A stretch of DNA of 36,273 bases from an uncultured Faecalibacterium sp. Lineage in GTDB: Bacteria; Bacillota; Clostridia; Oscillospirales; Ruminococcaceae. Positions 14,720 through 22,429 of this stretch are shown in pieces. Position 1 is the stretch's first letter. Each line of letters begins with the position of its first letter. The stretch covers positions 1 to 36,273 of the forward strand of contig CAKSZU010000013.1 of NCBI GenBank assembly GCA_934526125.1, written 5' to 3'. A model generated the notes under the pieces. That model was not told where the DNA came from. It worked only from the letters and a program-made list of their open reading frames with translations, and searched no databases. The translations under genes and the position numbers were made by a program.

Positions 14720-15910
14720 TCAGATCGTCTTTGGCAGCAATGTCTGTTTTTCGTTCAGGAGGCCATCCGCTTCCAGTCGTTCCAGATCTGCCCGCACCGG
14801 CAGGCCGGGGCAGTCGGGCAGGAACAGTTTTCCGTCCCGCAGCACGGCTTTTGTGGAAAAATAGTTCTCCATGTATTCGGTATTGGGGCGGTGGAATTCA
14901 ATGGGCTCCCCCGGCCGGAGCAGTGCCCCGATGAGGACGCCGGGGAGGTCGTTCTGTCCGCTGGTGATCCGGCATCCCCGGCTGCGGGCGTAGTCGATGG
15001 CCCGCAGCTGTTCGGCCATGCAGTAGAACTGGGGCAGCGGCTGGATCACCTGCACCCCGGCATCGATGTAGGCTTTTATGGTGTGGAACCGCCGGGCCGA
15101 CTCTCCGTAGGCCACGGGGACATTCAGCCCCTCCTCCCGGATGGCAGCCGTCAGCGCCCCGATCTCTTCCATGTCGAAAGCATCCGTCGGCTCCTCATAC
15201 CATGCAATGTCATACCGGGCGGCCTCCCGCAGGAAGTTCAGGCAGGTCTCTTTGGGCCACGCCTGATTAGAGTCCACGGCGATCTTCATCTCTGGGCCGA
15301 GGGCTTTCCGCACGGTCTCCATCCGGCGGACATCCCGCTCCCAGTCGTTCAGGCTGATCTTGAACTTGGTGGCGCGGTATCCGGCTTCCTGGATGGCCAG
15401 AAGCTCTTCCACCAGTTCCTCGTCGCTCTGCAGCACCGTGCCGCCGCCCCGGTAGCAGTCCGTCCAGTCCTTTTCAGCACCCAGCATCCGGTGGGCGGGC
15501 ACACCCCTGCGCTTGGCCAGCAGATCAAACAGGACATATTCCAGAGTTTCCAGCGCACGGAAGGTGGACTGGTCGCCCCTCACCCGCCAGTAGAACAGCT
15601 GCCGCCATTCCAGATTGGTGCGGGGAACGGCATCCTCCAGCATCATGGGCAGGAAGATCTTCCACACCTCCGGCAGCACCGGGCCCTCGCCGCAGAAGCC
15701 CTCGGTATCGTACAGGCGCAGCCAGGTGGGGAAACACCAGCTGCGGCTGATGCGGCCCGTGCCGTCTTTCCACACCTTTTCCCTGGGCTGGGGATGGAAA
15801 TGATACAACTCCGCTTTCCGGATCACGATCGGGTCCGGGAACGCCAGCCCCTGGTTCAGCTTCATCTGGATGGTCTGGACGATGCCGGGTTCCATCTGGT
15901 ACTGCTGCAT
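14720..15910 (-). CDS. Enolase-superfamily protein with no visible His-Asp dyad
   Basis: 396 residues. The N-terminal capping domain (about 25-150) is followed by a barrel with TKFKIS (Lys182, Lys184), AVDSN (Asp213), WYEEP (Glu239/240) and YGES (Glu270), so the KxK motif and the three metal ligands are present. On the sixth strand, VIQPLPQF (288-295) lacks the usual Asp. The seventh strand, ITSGQND (315-321), lacks the catalytic His of the mandelate racemase group. It may use only the KxK lysines, or belong to an unusual sugar-acid dehydratase subgroup. GAGGAG is only 3 bases from the ATG. It is in one operon with the GudD-like gene. Confidence 0.8.
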   Translation of the reverse strand: MQQYQMEPGIVQTIQMKLNQGLAFPDPIVIRKAELYHFHPQPREKVWKDGTGRISRSWCFPTWLRLYDTEGFCGEGPVLPEVWKIFLPMMLEDAVPRTNLEWRQLFYWRVRGDQSTFRALETLEYVLFDLLAKRRGVPAHRMLGAEKDWTDCYRGGGTVLQSDEELVEELLAIQEAGYRATKFKISLNDWERDVRRMETVRKALGPEMKIAVDSNQAWPKETCLNFLREAARYDIAWYEEPTDAFDMEEIGALTAAIREEGLNVPVAYGESARRFHTIKAYIDAGVQVIQPLPQFYCMAEQLRAIDYARSRGCRITSGQNDLPGVLIGALLRPGEPIEFHRPNTEYMENYFSTKAVLRDGKLFLPDCPGLPVRADLERLEADGLLNEKQTLLPKTI

Positions 15911-15944
15911 GATCTCCTCTTTCTCCCTGCCGGGCAGGGGACGT

Positions 15945-16820
15945 TTACTGCTGGGCTTTCTGCTGCCAGCGGAAGAAGCCGAACACTTCGTCGCGCTCCG
16001 GCAGCAGGTTTGCTTCCAGCTCTTTTTCCTCCGGCAGGTCGCGCACCTTGAGCGTTACGGTGTAGAACCGGTTGCGGAAGAACAGCATGCTGCCCTGCTC
16101 ACAGATGCGCACCGCGCCCAGCGTTTTGCTGTCGGCTGCGATCTTTTCCAGGCGGCGGGCCAGATAATCCGGCAGCTGTGCGCCCTCGGTGTGGGAATAG
16201 CACTCAAAGGTTTCGCCAAGGCCGTCCTCGCCCAGTTCCACCGGGAAATAACCGTGCTGGGCAAGGTAGGCGCGCTGAGAAAGCTCGTGCAGCATCCCCT
16301 TGTGGTACAGCAGCCAGTCGCCCTGCGCCGGGGCCTCGCACCAGAGCAGCGTCCCGTTCAGGAAGCTGAAATCCTGCCGTCCCTGGGCGTTCTTGTACGG
16401 ATAGTGGAGGGTGACCTCGGTGCCTGCGGCCTTCCGGCCGTCCAGCGTTCCGGCAAAGCCGTTCTGGGTCAGCAGGCTTTCGCCCTTGCCTTCCCGGCGG
16501 GGCAGGATCTGCCAGCGGTCAAACTCTTCTCCGGAGAGGGCCCCCTTGCCGGTCAGGGCCGCATCCGCCAACGGGGCGCAGACGCCCAGCCGGGTCCGGG
16601 CCGCCGTCACGGCGTTGCTGTATCCCTTCACCTGGCCGCGGAGCCAGAGGAAATAGAACACCATATTGGCCACACCCAGCACAAGACCCACCATCCGGGT
16701 CGGACGCCAGACAAGCAGTCCCAGTGCCGCGGCATACAGAACGGTATGCACCGTGTAGAAGATCTGCACCTTGCGGCGCAGCTGTGCAAGTTCCTGATGG
16801 GTCTGTGCGGATGTGTTCAT
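15945..16820 (-). CDS. Hypothetical protein, two N-terminal membrane helices, DUF3137-like
   Basis: 291 residues. Two closely spaced hydrophobic segments (about 19-39 and 42-62) are joined by a short RPTR turn, followed by a soluble domain of about 220 residues. That domain has alternating hydrophobic strands and the block SMLFFRNRFYTVTLKV near the end. The layout resembles DUF3137-type proteins, but I am unsure. AAGGAG precedes the start. It lies 17 bases after the metallo-hydrolase and 34 bases before the enolase-superfamily gene, so it is an operon member without an evident enzymatic role. Confidence 0.6.
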   Translation of the reverse strand: MNTSAQTHQELAQLRRKVQIFYTVHTVLYAAALGLLVWRPTRMVGLVLGVANMVFYFLWLRGQVKGYSNAVTAARTRLGVCAPLADAALTGKGALSGEEFDRWQILPRREGKGESLLTQNGFAGTLDGRKAAGTEVTLHYPYKNAQGRQDFSFLNGTLLWCEAPAQGDWLLYHKGMLHELSQRAYLAQHGYFPVELGEDGLGETFECYSHTEGAQLPDYLARRLEKIAADSKTLGAVRICEQGSMLFFRNRFYTVTLKVRDLPEEKELEANLLPERDEVFGFFRWQQKAQQ

Positions 16821-16837
16821 CGTCGTTCTCCTTGTTC

Positions 16838-17719
16838 TCAGTTATTCTTGGGGTCTTTCATGAACTCCAGCAGGGCATCGCGCTTCTCGTCGAGGTACTT
16901 GCCCCACACTTCGGTATCGATGAAGGGGTTCGGGCCATCGGGGTCGTCCAGCTGCTTCTGACGGCGCCCCAGGGTATCGTTGTTGATGCAGTGGTTGCCC
17001 AGGAAGATCTCCACCTTCTCATTGCGCACCTTGGCCAGCGAGTTCAGGTAGGTCTGGCGGGTCTTGTACTCCGGGTCCCCGATCTCAATCAGGTAGTCCT
17101 TCTGCAGGGTGTTGAAGCCGAAGCCGCCGTAGTAGCCGCAGCGCTTGGTCTCCTCGCCGTCGTGGGCGTCAAAGAAGATCGCGATGCAGCCGTCGGTGTG
17201 GCCGGGCACCAGCGTGAAGCGCATGGTGGTGTTGCCGAAGGTCAGCACATCGCCTTCCTTGATCTCATAATCCGGGACGAACAGCTCGTTCAGGTCGCTG
17301 TGGGCATCGTAGATGGCTGAGATCCAGGGGCGCTCCCGGAACATCCGGGCATCCGGCTCGCCGAGGTAGAGCTTGGTGCCGAACATCTTCTTGAAGAAGT
17401 TCGCGCCGCCGATGTGGTCCAGATGGCCGTGGGAGTGGATGATCCACTTGACGTCCTTGGGGTTGAAGCCTGCTTCCCAGATGGCCTGCACCAGCATATC
17501 GGTGCAGCCGCAGTTGCCGGAATCGATCAGCAGCAGGCCGTCGCCGGTGTCGATCAGGTGGACACAGACCCAGCTGTCGCCCACATACCACACGTTGCCC
17601 CAGATCTGGAACGGATGGACATAGCGGCTCAGGGGATCCAGCCAGATGGGGCCGAAGTGGGTCTTGGCCAGCGCCTCGCGGCGGGCAGCGTAATCTTCGT
17701 ATTCCTGTTTGATGGACAT
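16838..17719 (-). CDS. Metallo-beta-lactamase-fold hydrolase, B3-like
   Basis: 293 residues. The metal site is H-S-H-G-H-L-D-H-I-G-G near residue 95, then PGHTDG (second His) and a later GNH (third His), while the bridging Asp position (GYYGGFGFN) has no Asp. This arrangement resembles subclass B3 enzymes and their non-lactamase relatives such as lactonases. No signal peptide, so it is cytosolic. AAAGGAGG fixes the start. It sits between an amidohydrolase and a membrane protein in the minus-strand array; hydrolysis of a lactone or amide bond of a substrate taken up by TctABC is a guess. Confidence 0.8.
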   Translation of the reverse strand: MSIKQEYEDYAARREALAKTHFGPIWLDPLSRYVHPFQIWGNVWYVGDSWVCVHLIDTGDGLLLIDSGNCGCTDMLVQAIWEAGFNPKDVKWIIHSHGHLDHIGGANFFKKMFGTKLYLGEPDARMFRERPWISAIYDAHSDLNELFVPDYEIKEGDVLTFGNTTMRFTLVPGHTDGCIAIFFDAHDGEETKRCGYYGGFGFNTLQKDYLIEIGDPEYKTRQTYLNSLAKVRNEKVEIFLGNHCINNDTLGRRQKQLDDPDGPNPFIDTEVWGKYLDEKRDALLEFMKDPKNN

Positions 17720-17744
17720 GGTTCATCCTCCTTTACTGATTGTA

Positions 17745-18923
17745 TCACAGTCTGACGTACTTTTGTACACCATTCTGCCAAACCTGGCAAACGGTGTCCA
17801 CTGCAGTGATGTCGGCGGTGGGGTCGCCCTCAAACAGGGCCAGGTCGGCCGCCAGGCCGGGGCGCACGGCACCGGTCACTTCGTCGATCTTCAGCACTTT
17901 GGCAGCCCCGGCGGTGCAGCTGTGCAGCACTTCCGGCGCGGTCATGCCGTACTCCTGGTAGATGCCCAGCTCCGTCCACAGCGAGTCGCCCAGCGGCACC
18001 ATCAGGTTGGGGCCTGCGTCGGTGCCCGCGATGACAGGGATGCCGTACTCCTTGCAGAGCATCAGGGCTTTCTGCTTGCGCACCAGATCCCCCGGGTCTG
18101 CCTTAGCCCGCATCCACTGATAGGCGGGGTCGGCGGTGTGCAGGATGCTGTACCGGGTCACAATGGTCGGACACCAGGCCGCTCCGCTCCTGGCCAGCGC
18201 CTCGGCGGTGGGCTCATCCAGCTGAGCGTGCTCAATGATATTCACCCCCGCCCGGATGGCGTTCATGGCACCTGCCAGACCGGTGCAGTGGGCGGCCGTG
18301 AACTTGCCGACGCTGGCGGCTTCCTCCGCGGCGGCCCGCATCTGCGCCTCGGTCAGCTGAGGGGCGTTGGGCACCGAGCCCTTGGTCCCCATGCCGCCGG
18401 TGGCCATCAGCTTGACAAAGTCTGCACCCTCGCGCAGCTGAAGGCGGGCTGCCTTGCGGGTCTCATCCACAGTGTCCGTCTCGATGCCCATGGGCCAGCC
18501 GTGGCCGCCGGTGATGCAGATACCCTTGCCGCAGCCCACGATGCGGCCTCCGTCGATCTCGCCGCTGCGGATCATATCCCGCACAAACAGGTCGGCGTTT
18601 CCGCCGGTGCCGCAGTTGCGCACGGTGGTGATGCCATAGCGGCGGATGTCCTGCATCTGGTGGGCAATGCGGGCCCCGGCTTCGGTATAGCTTCTGGGGT
18701 CCGAGGGGCCTTCCATCCCTTTGGCCCCCAGATGCACATGGCCGTCGATCAGGCCGGGGGTCAGCGTTTTGCCGCTGCCGTCCACCACGGTGTCGGCCGC
18801 AGGAGCCTCGGCCCCGGTTTCGGCCACGGCAAGGATGCCGGTTTCATCAAACAGCACGTCCATGGGCTTTGCCGCCACGGCAGTGCCGTCGAACAGTTTC
18901 ACATTTCGGATCAGCGTTTTCAT
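17745..18923 (-). CDS. Metal-dependent amidohydrolase (imidazolonepropionase/prolidase-like)
   Basis: 392 residues, amidohydrolase superfamily: the strand-1 motif DGHVHL, KLMATGG with a Lys likely carboxylated, AHC and EHA (metal His residues), and GTDAG (catalytic Asp), followed by the C-terminal PGLAADLALFEGDP small domain. It is close in layout to the imidazolonepropionase-like / Xaa-Pro dipeptidase group, which cleaves amide or lactam bonds. It is the first gene after the terminator that follows tctA, with AAAGGGA before the ATG and the next gene 25 bases on. It suggests that the operon substrate may include an amide or cyclic derivative. Confidence 0.82.
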   Translation of the reverse strand: MKTLIRNVKLFDGTAVAAKPMDVLFDETGILAVAETGAEAPAADTVVDGSGKTLTPGLIDGHVHLGAKGMEGPSDPRSYTEAGARIAHQMQDIRRYGITTVRNCGTGGNADLFVRDMIRSGEIDGGRIVGCGKGICITGGHGWPMGIETDTVDETRKAARLQLREGADFVKLMATGGMGTKGSVPNAPQLTEAQMRAAAEEAASVGKFTAAHCTGLAGAMNAIRAGVNIIEHAQLDEPTAEALARSGAAWCPTIVTRYSILHTADPAYQWMRAKADPGDLVRKQKALMLCKEYGIPVIAGTDAGPNLMVPLGDSLWTELGIYQEYGMTAPEVLHSCTAGAAKVLKIDEVTGAVRPGLAADLALFEGDPTADITAVDTVCQVWQNGVQKYVRL

Positions 18924-18950
18924 TGGTGTTTCCCTTTCTCGGTACCGGAA

Positions 18951-19003
18951 AAAGGGGCTGTCTCCCCACGCCCTGCGGGGCGTTTCCGGGAGACAGCCCC
19001 CTT
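18951..19003 (-). terminator. Terminator after tctA
   Basis: Perfect 13-bp arms (18954-18966 and 18988-19000, GGGGCTGTCTCCC type) with a 21-base loop. On the minus strand a TTTTT tract follows directly. It separates tctCBA from the downstream amidohydrolase operon. No promoter is obvious after it, so partial read-through may feed the downstream genes. Confidence 0.8.
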
Positions 19004-19034
19004 TCGGTGCGATCCGTTGAACTTATTTCAGGAC

Positions 19035-20531
19035 TTATTGTGCGGCAGCAGCCTTCTTCTTGGCCAGATGCTCTTTGATCAGAGGCACAAAGACGGAGCC
19101 GATTGCCACGATCAGCAGGATGCAGGAGACCGGACGGGTGAAGAACAGGGTCCAGTCACCCTTGCCGTAGCTGATGGCCTTGCGGAAGTAGTTCTCCATC
19201 TGGCTGCCCAGAACGAAGGACAGGATGAAGGGCGTGGTGGGGATACCGGCATACATCATGTACAGGCCCAGTGCGATGAAGAAGCAGGCCATGATGATGT
19301 TGGCGATGTTGAAGGTCTCGATGTAAACGCCCAGCAGGCAGAGGGCCAGGATGGCAGGATACAGGAAGTGATAAGGTGCATCCAGCAGCTTGGGGAACCA
19401 GCGGATACCGAAGATCTCGACCAGCAGGCAGAGGATCGCGGCCAGCAGAGCGGACAGGAAGATCATGTAGGTGAACACAGGGTTATTCTGCTGCATCAGG
19501 GGGCCGGGCTGGATGCCGTGGATGGTCAGGCCGCCCAGCAGCATTGCAGTGGTGCCGTCACCGGGGATGCCCAGTGCGATCATGGGGATGACAGCGCCGC
19601 CGACGGAAGCGTTGTTTGCAACCTCAGGAGCCCAGATACCATCGGGGATGCCGGTGCCGAACTTCTCCGGGTACTTGGAGGAGTTCTTTGCGGTCGCATA
19701 GGACACCATGTTGGACAGGGCAGCGCCCATGCCGGGCAGGAAGCCGATGCCCAGGCCGATCAGGAAGGAACGGATGATGTTGGGGATGTTGGAGACAACG
19801 TCCTCTTTCTTCAGCTTGAAGCCGGTCAGCTTGCCGTCAAAGGAGGACTTGGGGCCGTTGACGCCGTGGGCGTAGTTCATGATGATCAGAGAACCGGCAA
19901 AAATACCGATCATGACGCAGGACATCGAGAAGCCGCTGGCCAGATAGTAACTGCCGAAGGTGAAGCGCTCGGTGGAGGAGATGGGAGCGTAGCCCACCTG
20001 GGTGAGCAGCAGACCCATACCGGCACCGATAAAGCCCTTGACCATGTTGCCCTTGGAGATGGAGACCACCAGCGTGATGGCCATGAAGGACAGGGCGAAG
20101 TACTCCCAGGGGCCCATCTTGACGGCCACAGAGGCGATCAGGGGGCAGGCGATCATAGCGATCAGGATGGAGGGTGCGGTGCCCAGGAAGTTGGACACGG
20201 TGCCGATGGACAGAGCGCGGGTGGCCTCGCCCTTCTTGGTCATGGTGTAACCGTCAAAGGTAGTCGCCAGAGAAGAGGGGGTGCCGGGGATGCCCAGCAG
20301 GATGGAACCGATGAAGGAACCGGAGCAGCCGCCGACCCAGATGGACATCAGCAGGGCGAATGCCTGGGTGGACTTCATGGTGAAAGAGATGGGCAGCATG
20401 ACCGTGATGGCCAGACCGGCTGCCAGACCGGGGATCGCACCCAGAATGACACCGACCAGCATGCCCACGAAGCACATGATAAAGGTCGAAGGCTCAAACA
20501 ACAGAGCCAGAGCAGATAATACGTCAGCCAT
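19035..20531 (-). CDS. tctA: Tripartite tricarboxylate transporter, large permease TctA
   Basis: 498 residues with about twelve membrane helices. Diagnostic TctA blocks are GVILGAIPGLAAGLAITVMLP near the N-terminus, LGIPGTPSSLATTFDGY, FLPGMGAALSNMVSYATAK, and GIWAPEVANNASVGGAVIPMIALGIPGDGTTA split over two helices. With TctB and TctC it forms a secondary, ion-driven uptake system for citrate-like acids, and in other organisms for many carboxylates. AAGGAGGG precedes the ATG and tctB ends 15 bases upstream. Shared operator sites with gudD and garD make glucarate/galactarate a candidate substrate. Confidence 0.95.
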   Translation of the reverse strand: MADVLSALALLFEPSTFIMCFVGMLVGVILGAIPGLAAGLAITVMLPISFTMKSTQAFALLMSIWVGGCSGSFIGSILLGIPGTPSSLATTFDGYTMTKKGEATRALSIGTVSNFLGTAPSILIAMIACPLIASVAVKMGPWEYFALSFMAITLVVSISKGNMVKGFIGAGMGLLLTQVGYAPISSTERFTFGSYYLASGFSMSCVMIGIFAGSLIIMNYAHGVNGPKSSFDGKLTGFKLKKEDVVSNIPNIIRSFLIGLGIGFLPGMGAALSNMVSYATAKNSSKYPEKFGTGIPDGIWAPEVANNASVGGAVIPMIALGIPGDGTTAMLLGGLTIHGIQPGPLMQQNNPVFTYMIFLSALLAAILCLLVEIFGIRWFPKLLDAPYHFLYPAILALCLLGVYIETFNIANIIMACFFIALGLYMMYAGIPTTPFILSFVLGSQMENYFRKAISYGKGDWTLFFTRPVSCILLIVAIGSVFVPLIKEHLAKKKAAAAQ

Positions 20532-20546
20532 TGTTCTTTGCCCTCC

Positions 20547-21011
20547 TTACAGACTGATATCCAGCAGCGTACCGACCGGCAGGCGCAGCTTGAGCATATA
20601 GACGAATGCCACATACAGCGCACCGGTGACGATGATGGAGTAGACGATGGGCTGCCACTTGGGGATGTTCTTGCCCTCTGCGAACATGAAGCAGAGCAGG
20701 CAGACCACCAGCAGCGTGGGTACCAGGAAGCCGAACAGCCACATCAGAACGATGTAGGCGGCGATGACGAGGATGATGGAGATGAAGCGCTTGACCTCTT
20801 CCTTACCGTTCAGGAAGGGCTTTGCCTCAGAGGCAGGCTTCCGGATGGCGAGGATCAGGCCGCAGACGATCAGGATGCCTGCGCAGATGTAGGGGAAGAC
20901 TTTGGGGCCGGGGTCGCCGGGCATATTGGTATCTGCCAGCTGGCTGGTCATATAGGCCACTGCCGCGCCCAGAATGGTGGTGAGAACACCAACGATCCGA
21001 TCACGATGCAT
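20547..21011 (-). CDS. tctB: Tripartite tricarboxylate transporter, small permease TctB
   Basis: 154 residues with four hydrophobic segments (about 7-25, 42-58, 78-112 in two parts, 124-142), the layout of TctB. The start MHRDRIVGV matches family members, and AGGAGG lies 9-10 bases upstream. It sits between tctC and tctA as in classical tct operons. A stable hairpin separates it from tctC. Confidence 0.92.
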   Translation of the reverse strand: MHRDRIVGVLTTILGAAVAYMTSQLADTNMPGDPGPKVFPYICAGILIVCGLILAIRKPASEAKPFLNGKEEVKRFISIILVIAAYIVLMWLFGFLVPTLLVVCLLCFMFAEGKNIPKWQPIVYSIIVTGALYVAFVYMLKLRLPVGTLLDISL

Positions 21012-21040
21012 AGAGTGTTACCTCCTGTTTTTCAATAGGA

Positions 21041-21076
21041 AGGGCCGACGCAGGCTTGAGCATCCGCGTCGGCCCT
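21041..21076 (-). other. Hairpin between tctC and tctB
   Basis: Perfect 11-bp arms AGGGCCGACGC / GCGTCGGCCCT with a 14-base loop. On the minus strand it is not followed by a T-run, so it more likely protects the tctC mRNA 3' end or causes partial termination. That would let the binding protein be made in excess over the permeases. Confidence 0.65.
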
Positions 21077-21113
21077 ATTTTCATGTAACTATTTCAGTGG
21101 GAGCGCTTACCGC

Positions 21114-22175
21114 TTAGCCCTGGGTCAGAGCGTAAGCCTGGTTGTAAGCATCCTGGCACTGCTGGAGGATCTCAGCAGACTCCTCCGGAGAGATCCACTT
21201 AACGGCCGTAGCCAGCTTCGCATAGCCGTCCTTGACAGTGGCGGTATCGGTTGCCTCTTTCATCGCCTCGCTGATGGTCTGGACCAGCTCGTCGCTCATG
21301 CCGGCAGGGCCTGCGATGTAGCCGTACATATCCAGACGAGGCATGTTCTCATCGGGATAGATTTCTTCCAGAGTCCGGGTGTCGGGGATGATGGAGCTGC
21401 GCTTGCAGCCCTTGCTGCCCCAGGTCACCAGGCACTTCAGGTCGCCGGACTGGACATACTGGTCGTTGCCGGTGGTGTTCATGAAGCAGTAGTCGATCTG
21501 GTTGCCCATCAGAGCGGTGACCTTATCGGCGTTGGAACCTGCATCGACCATGGTAGCCTGGAAATCGAACTCTTTCTCGAACAGAGCCTCGATCAGCTGG
21601 GTGGAAGAACCGTTCTGCATACCGGCCATCAGCTCACCGGGGTGTGCCTTGCCGTACTCAATCAGGTCTTCCAGCTTGTCGAACTTGCTGTTGCCGGGAA
21701 CAAACAGACCGCCGGTCGCCTCGTCGGGCACGGTGATGAACATGCCGCAGATGGTGAACTCGCTCAGGTCGTGTGCATACTGGCCGGAAGCGATGGAGGT
21801 GCACAGGCCGGTGTGGTAAGCCAGCAGGTTCAGGCCATCGGGCTTTGCGTTACGCACGTTCTCAGCAGCCACAGTGCCGCCGCCGGTGACATCGTTGACC
21901 ACGATGTAGTTGCCGGGATGCACTTCATTGATGCCCTGCAGGAAGACGCGAGCGGTCATATCCGTGCCGCCGCCTGCCTTAGCGGGAACGTAGAAGCTGA
22001 CGGTGTCGGTGGGCCAGTTGCTGCCGCCGGCAGAAGCGGTGGAACCGGCTGCGCTTGCGCTGCCGGAAGCAGCGGTGCTGCTGGAGGAACCACCGCAGGC
22101 GGTCAGGCCCAGAGCGGCAGCGGAAACACCGGCGGCCTTCAGGAAATCGCGGCGGGAAATGTTGAGCTTACTCAT
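21114..22175 (-). CDS. tctC: Tripartite tricarboxylate transporter, substrate-binding lipoprotein TctC
   Basis: 353 residues. The leader has a twin-arginine-like SRRDFLK, a hydrophobic AAGVSAAALG core and the lipobox LTAC (lipidated Cys at about 27), then a Ser/Ala/Gly-rich linker to about residue 52. The mature part is a Bug/TctC-type receptor: FYVPAKAGGGTDMTARVFLQ, NDVTGGGTVAAENV and the later PDTRTLEEIYP. It captures the substrate at the outer face and hands it to TctA/TctB. AGAAGGAG precedes the ATG. Its own promoter (22264-22292) and a large GTTTCA/TGAAAC cluster lie upstream. Confidence 0.93.
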   Translation of the reverse strand: MSKLNISRRDFLKAAGVSAAALGLTACGGSSSSTAASGSASAAGSTASAGGSNWPTDTVSFYVPAKAGGGTDMTARVFLQGINEVHPGNYIVVNDVTGGGTVAAENVRNAKPDGLNLLAYHTGLCTSIASGQYAHDLSEFTICGMFITVPDEATGGLFVPGNSKFDKLEDLIEYGKAHPGELMAGMQNGSSTQLIEALFEKEFDFQATMVDAGSNADKVTALMGNQIDYCFMNTTGNDQYVQSGDLKCLVTWGSKGCKRSSIIPDTRTLEEIYPDENMPRLDMYGYIAGPAGMSDELVQTISEAMKEATDTATVKDGYAKLATAVKWISPEESAEILQQCQDAYNQAYALTQG

Positions 22176-22263
22176 GATCTTGTTCTCCTTCTAACGAATG
22201 TCTTTTTTCTTTTACGATCTTCTTCATTCACGGTGCTTACCCGACACCGCTTTTTCTGAGTTT

Positions 22264-22292
22264 AGTATACGCTGACTCCTGTATTCCTGCAA
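22264..22292 (-). promoter_or_regulatory. Promoter of tctCBA
   Basis: TTGCAG (22292-22287) and TATACT (22269-22264) on the minus strand with a 17-bp spacer, about 90 bases before the tctC ATG. Confidence 0.7.
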
Positions 22293-22313
22293 TGGTAAAA
22301 ACCTCTAAACAAA

Positions 22314-22390
22314 TGTTTCAAAGTTTTGTTCAATCCACAAAGTTTCAGATGTTGAAACTTTCGTTTCGGATTTTCATTCATTTTGTTTCA
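22314..22390. promoter_or_regulatory. GTTTCA/TGAAAC operator cluster upstream of tctC
   Basis: TGTTTCA at 22314-22320, a perfect inverted repeat at 22339-22361 (9-bp arms, GTTTCA-N5-TGAAAC core) and GTTTCA at 22385-22390. All lie about 20-100 bp upstream of the -35 of tctC, the expected place for an activator. This cluster fills most of the 254-base gap 22176-22429. Confidence 0.7.
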
Positions 22391-22429
22391 TTTTTTCAGG
22401 ATGCAACATACAGTACATGAAATTCCGGC

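Noticed and set aside
17709..20519. Very long plus-strand open frame (936 codons)
   Set aside because: It runs antisense through the amidohydrolase and tctA genes, is full of His, Gln, Gly and Asp, shows no domain, and has no ribosome site. It is a shadow caused by GC-rich codon use.
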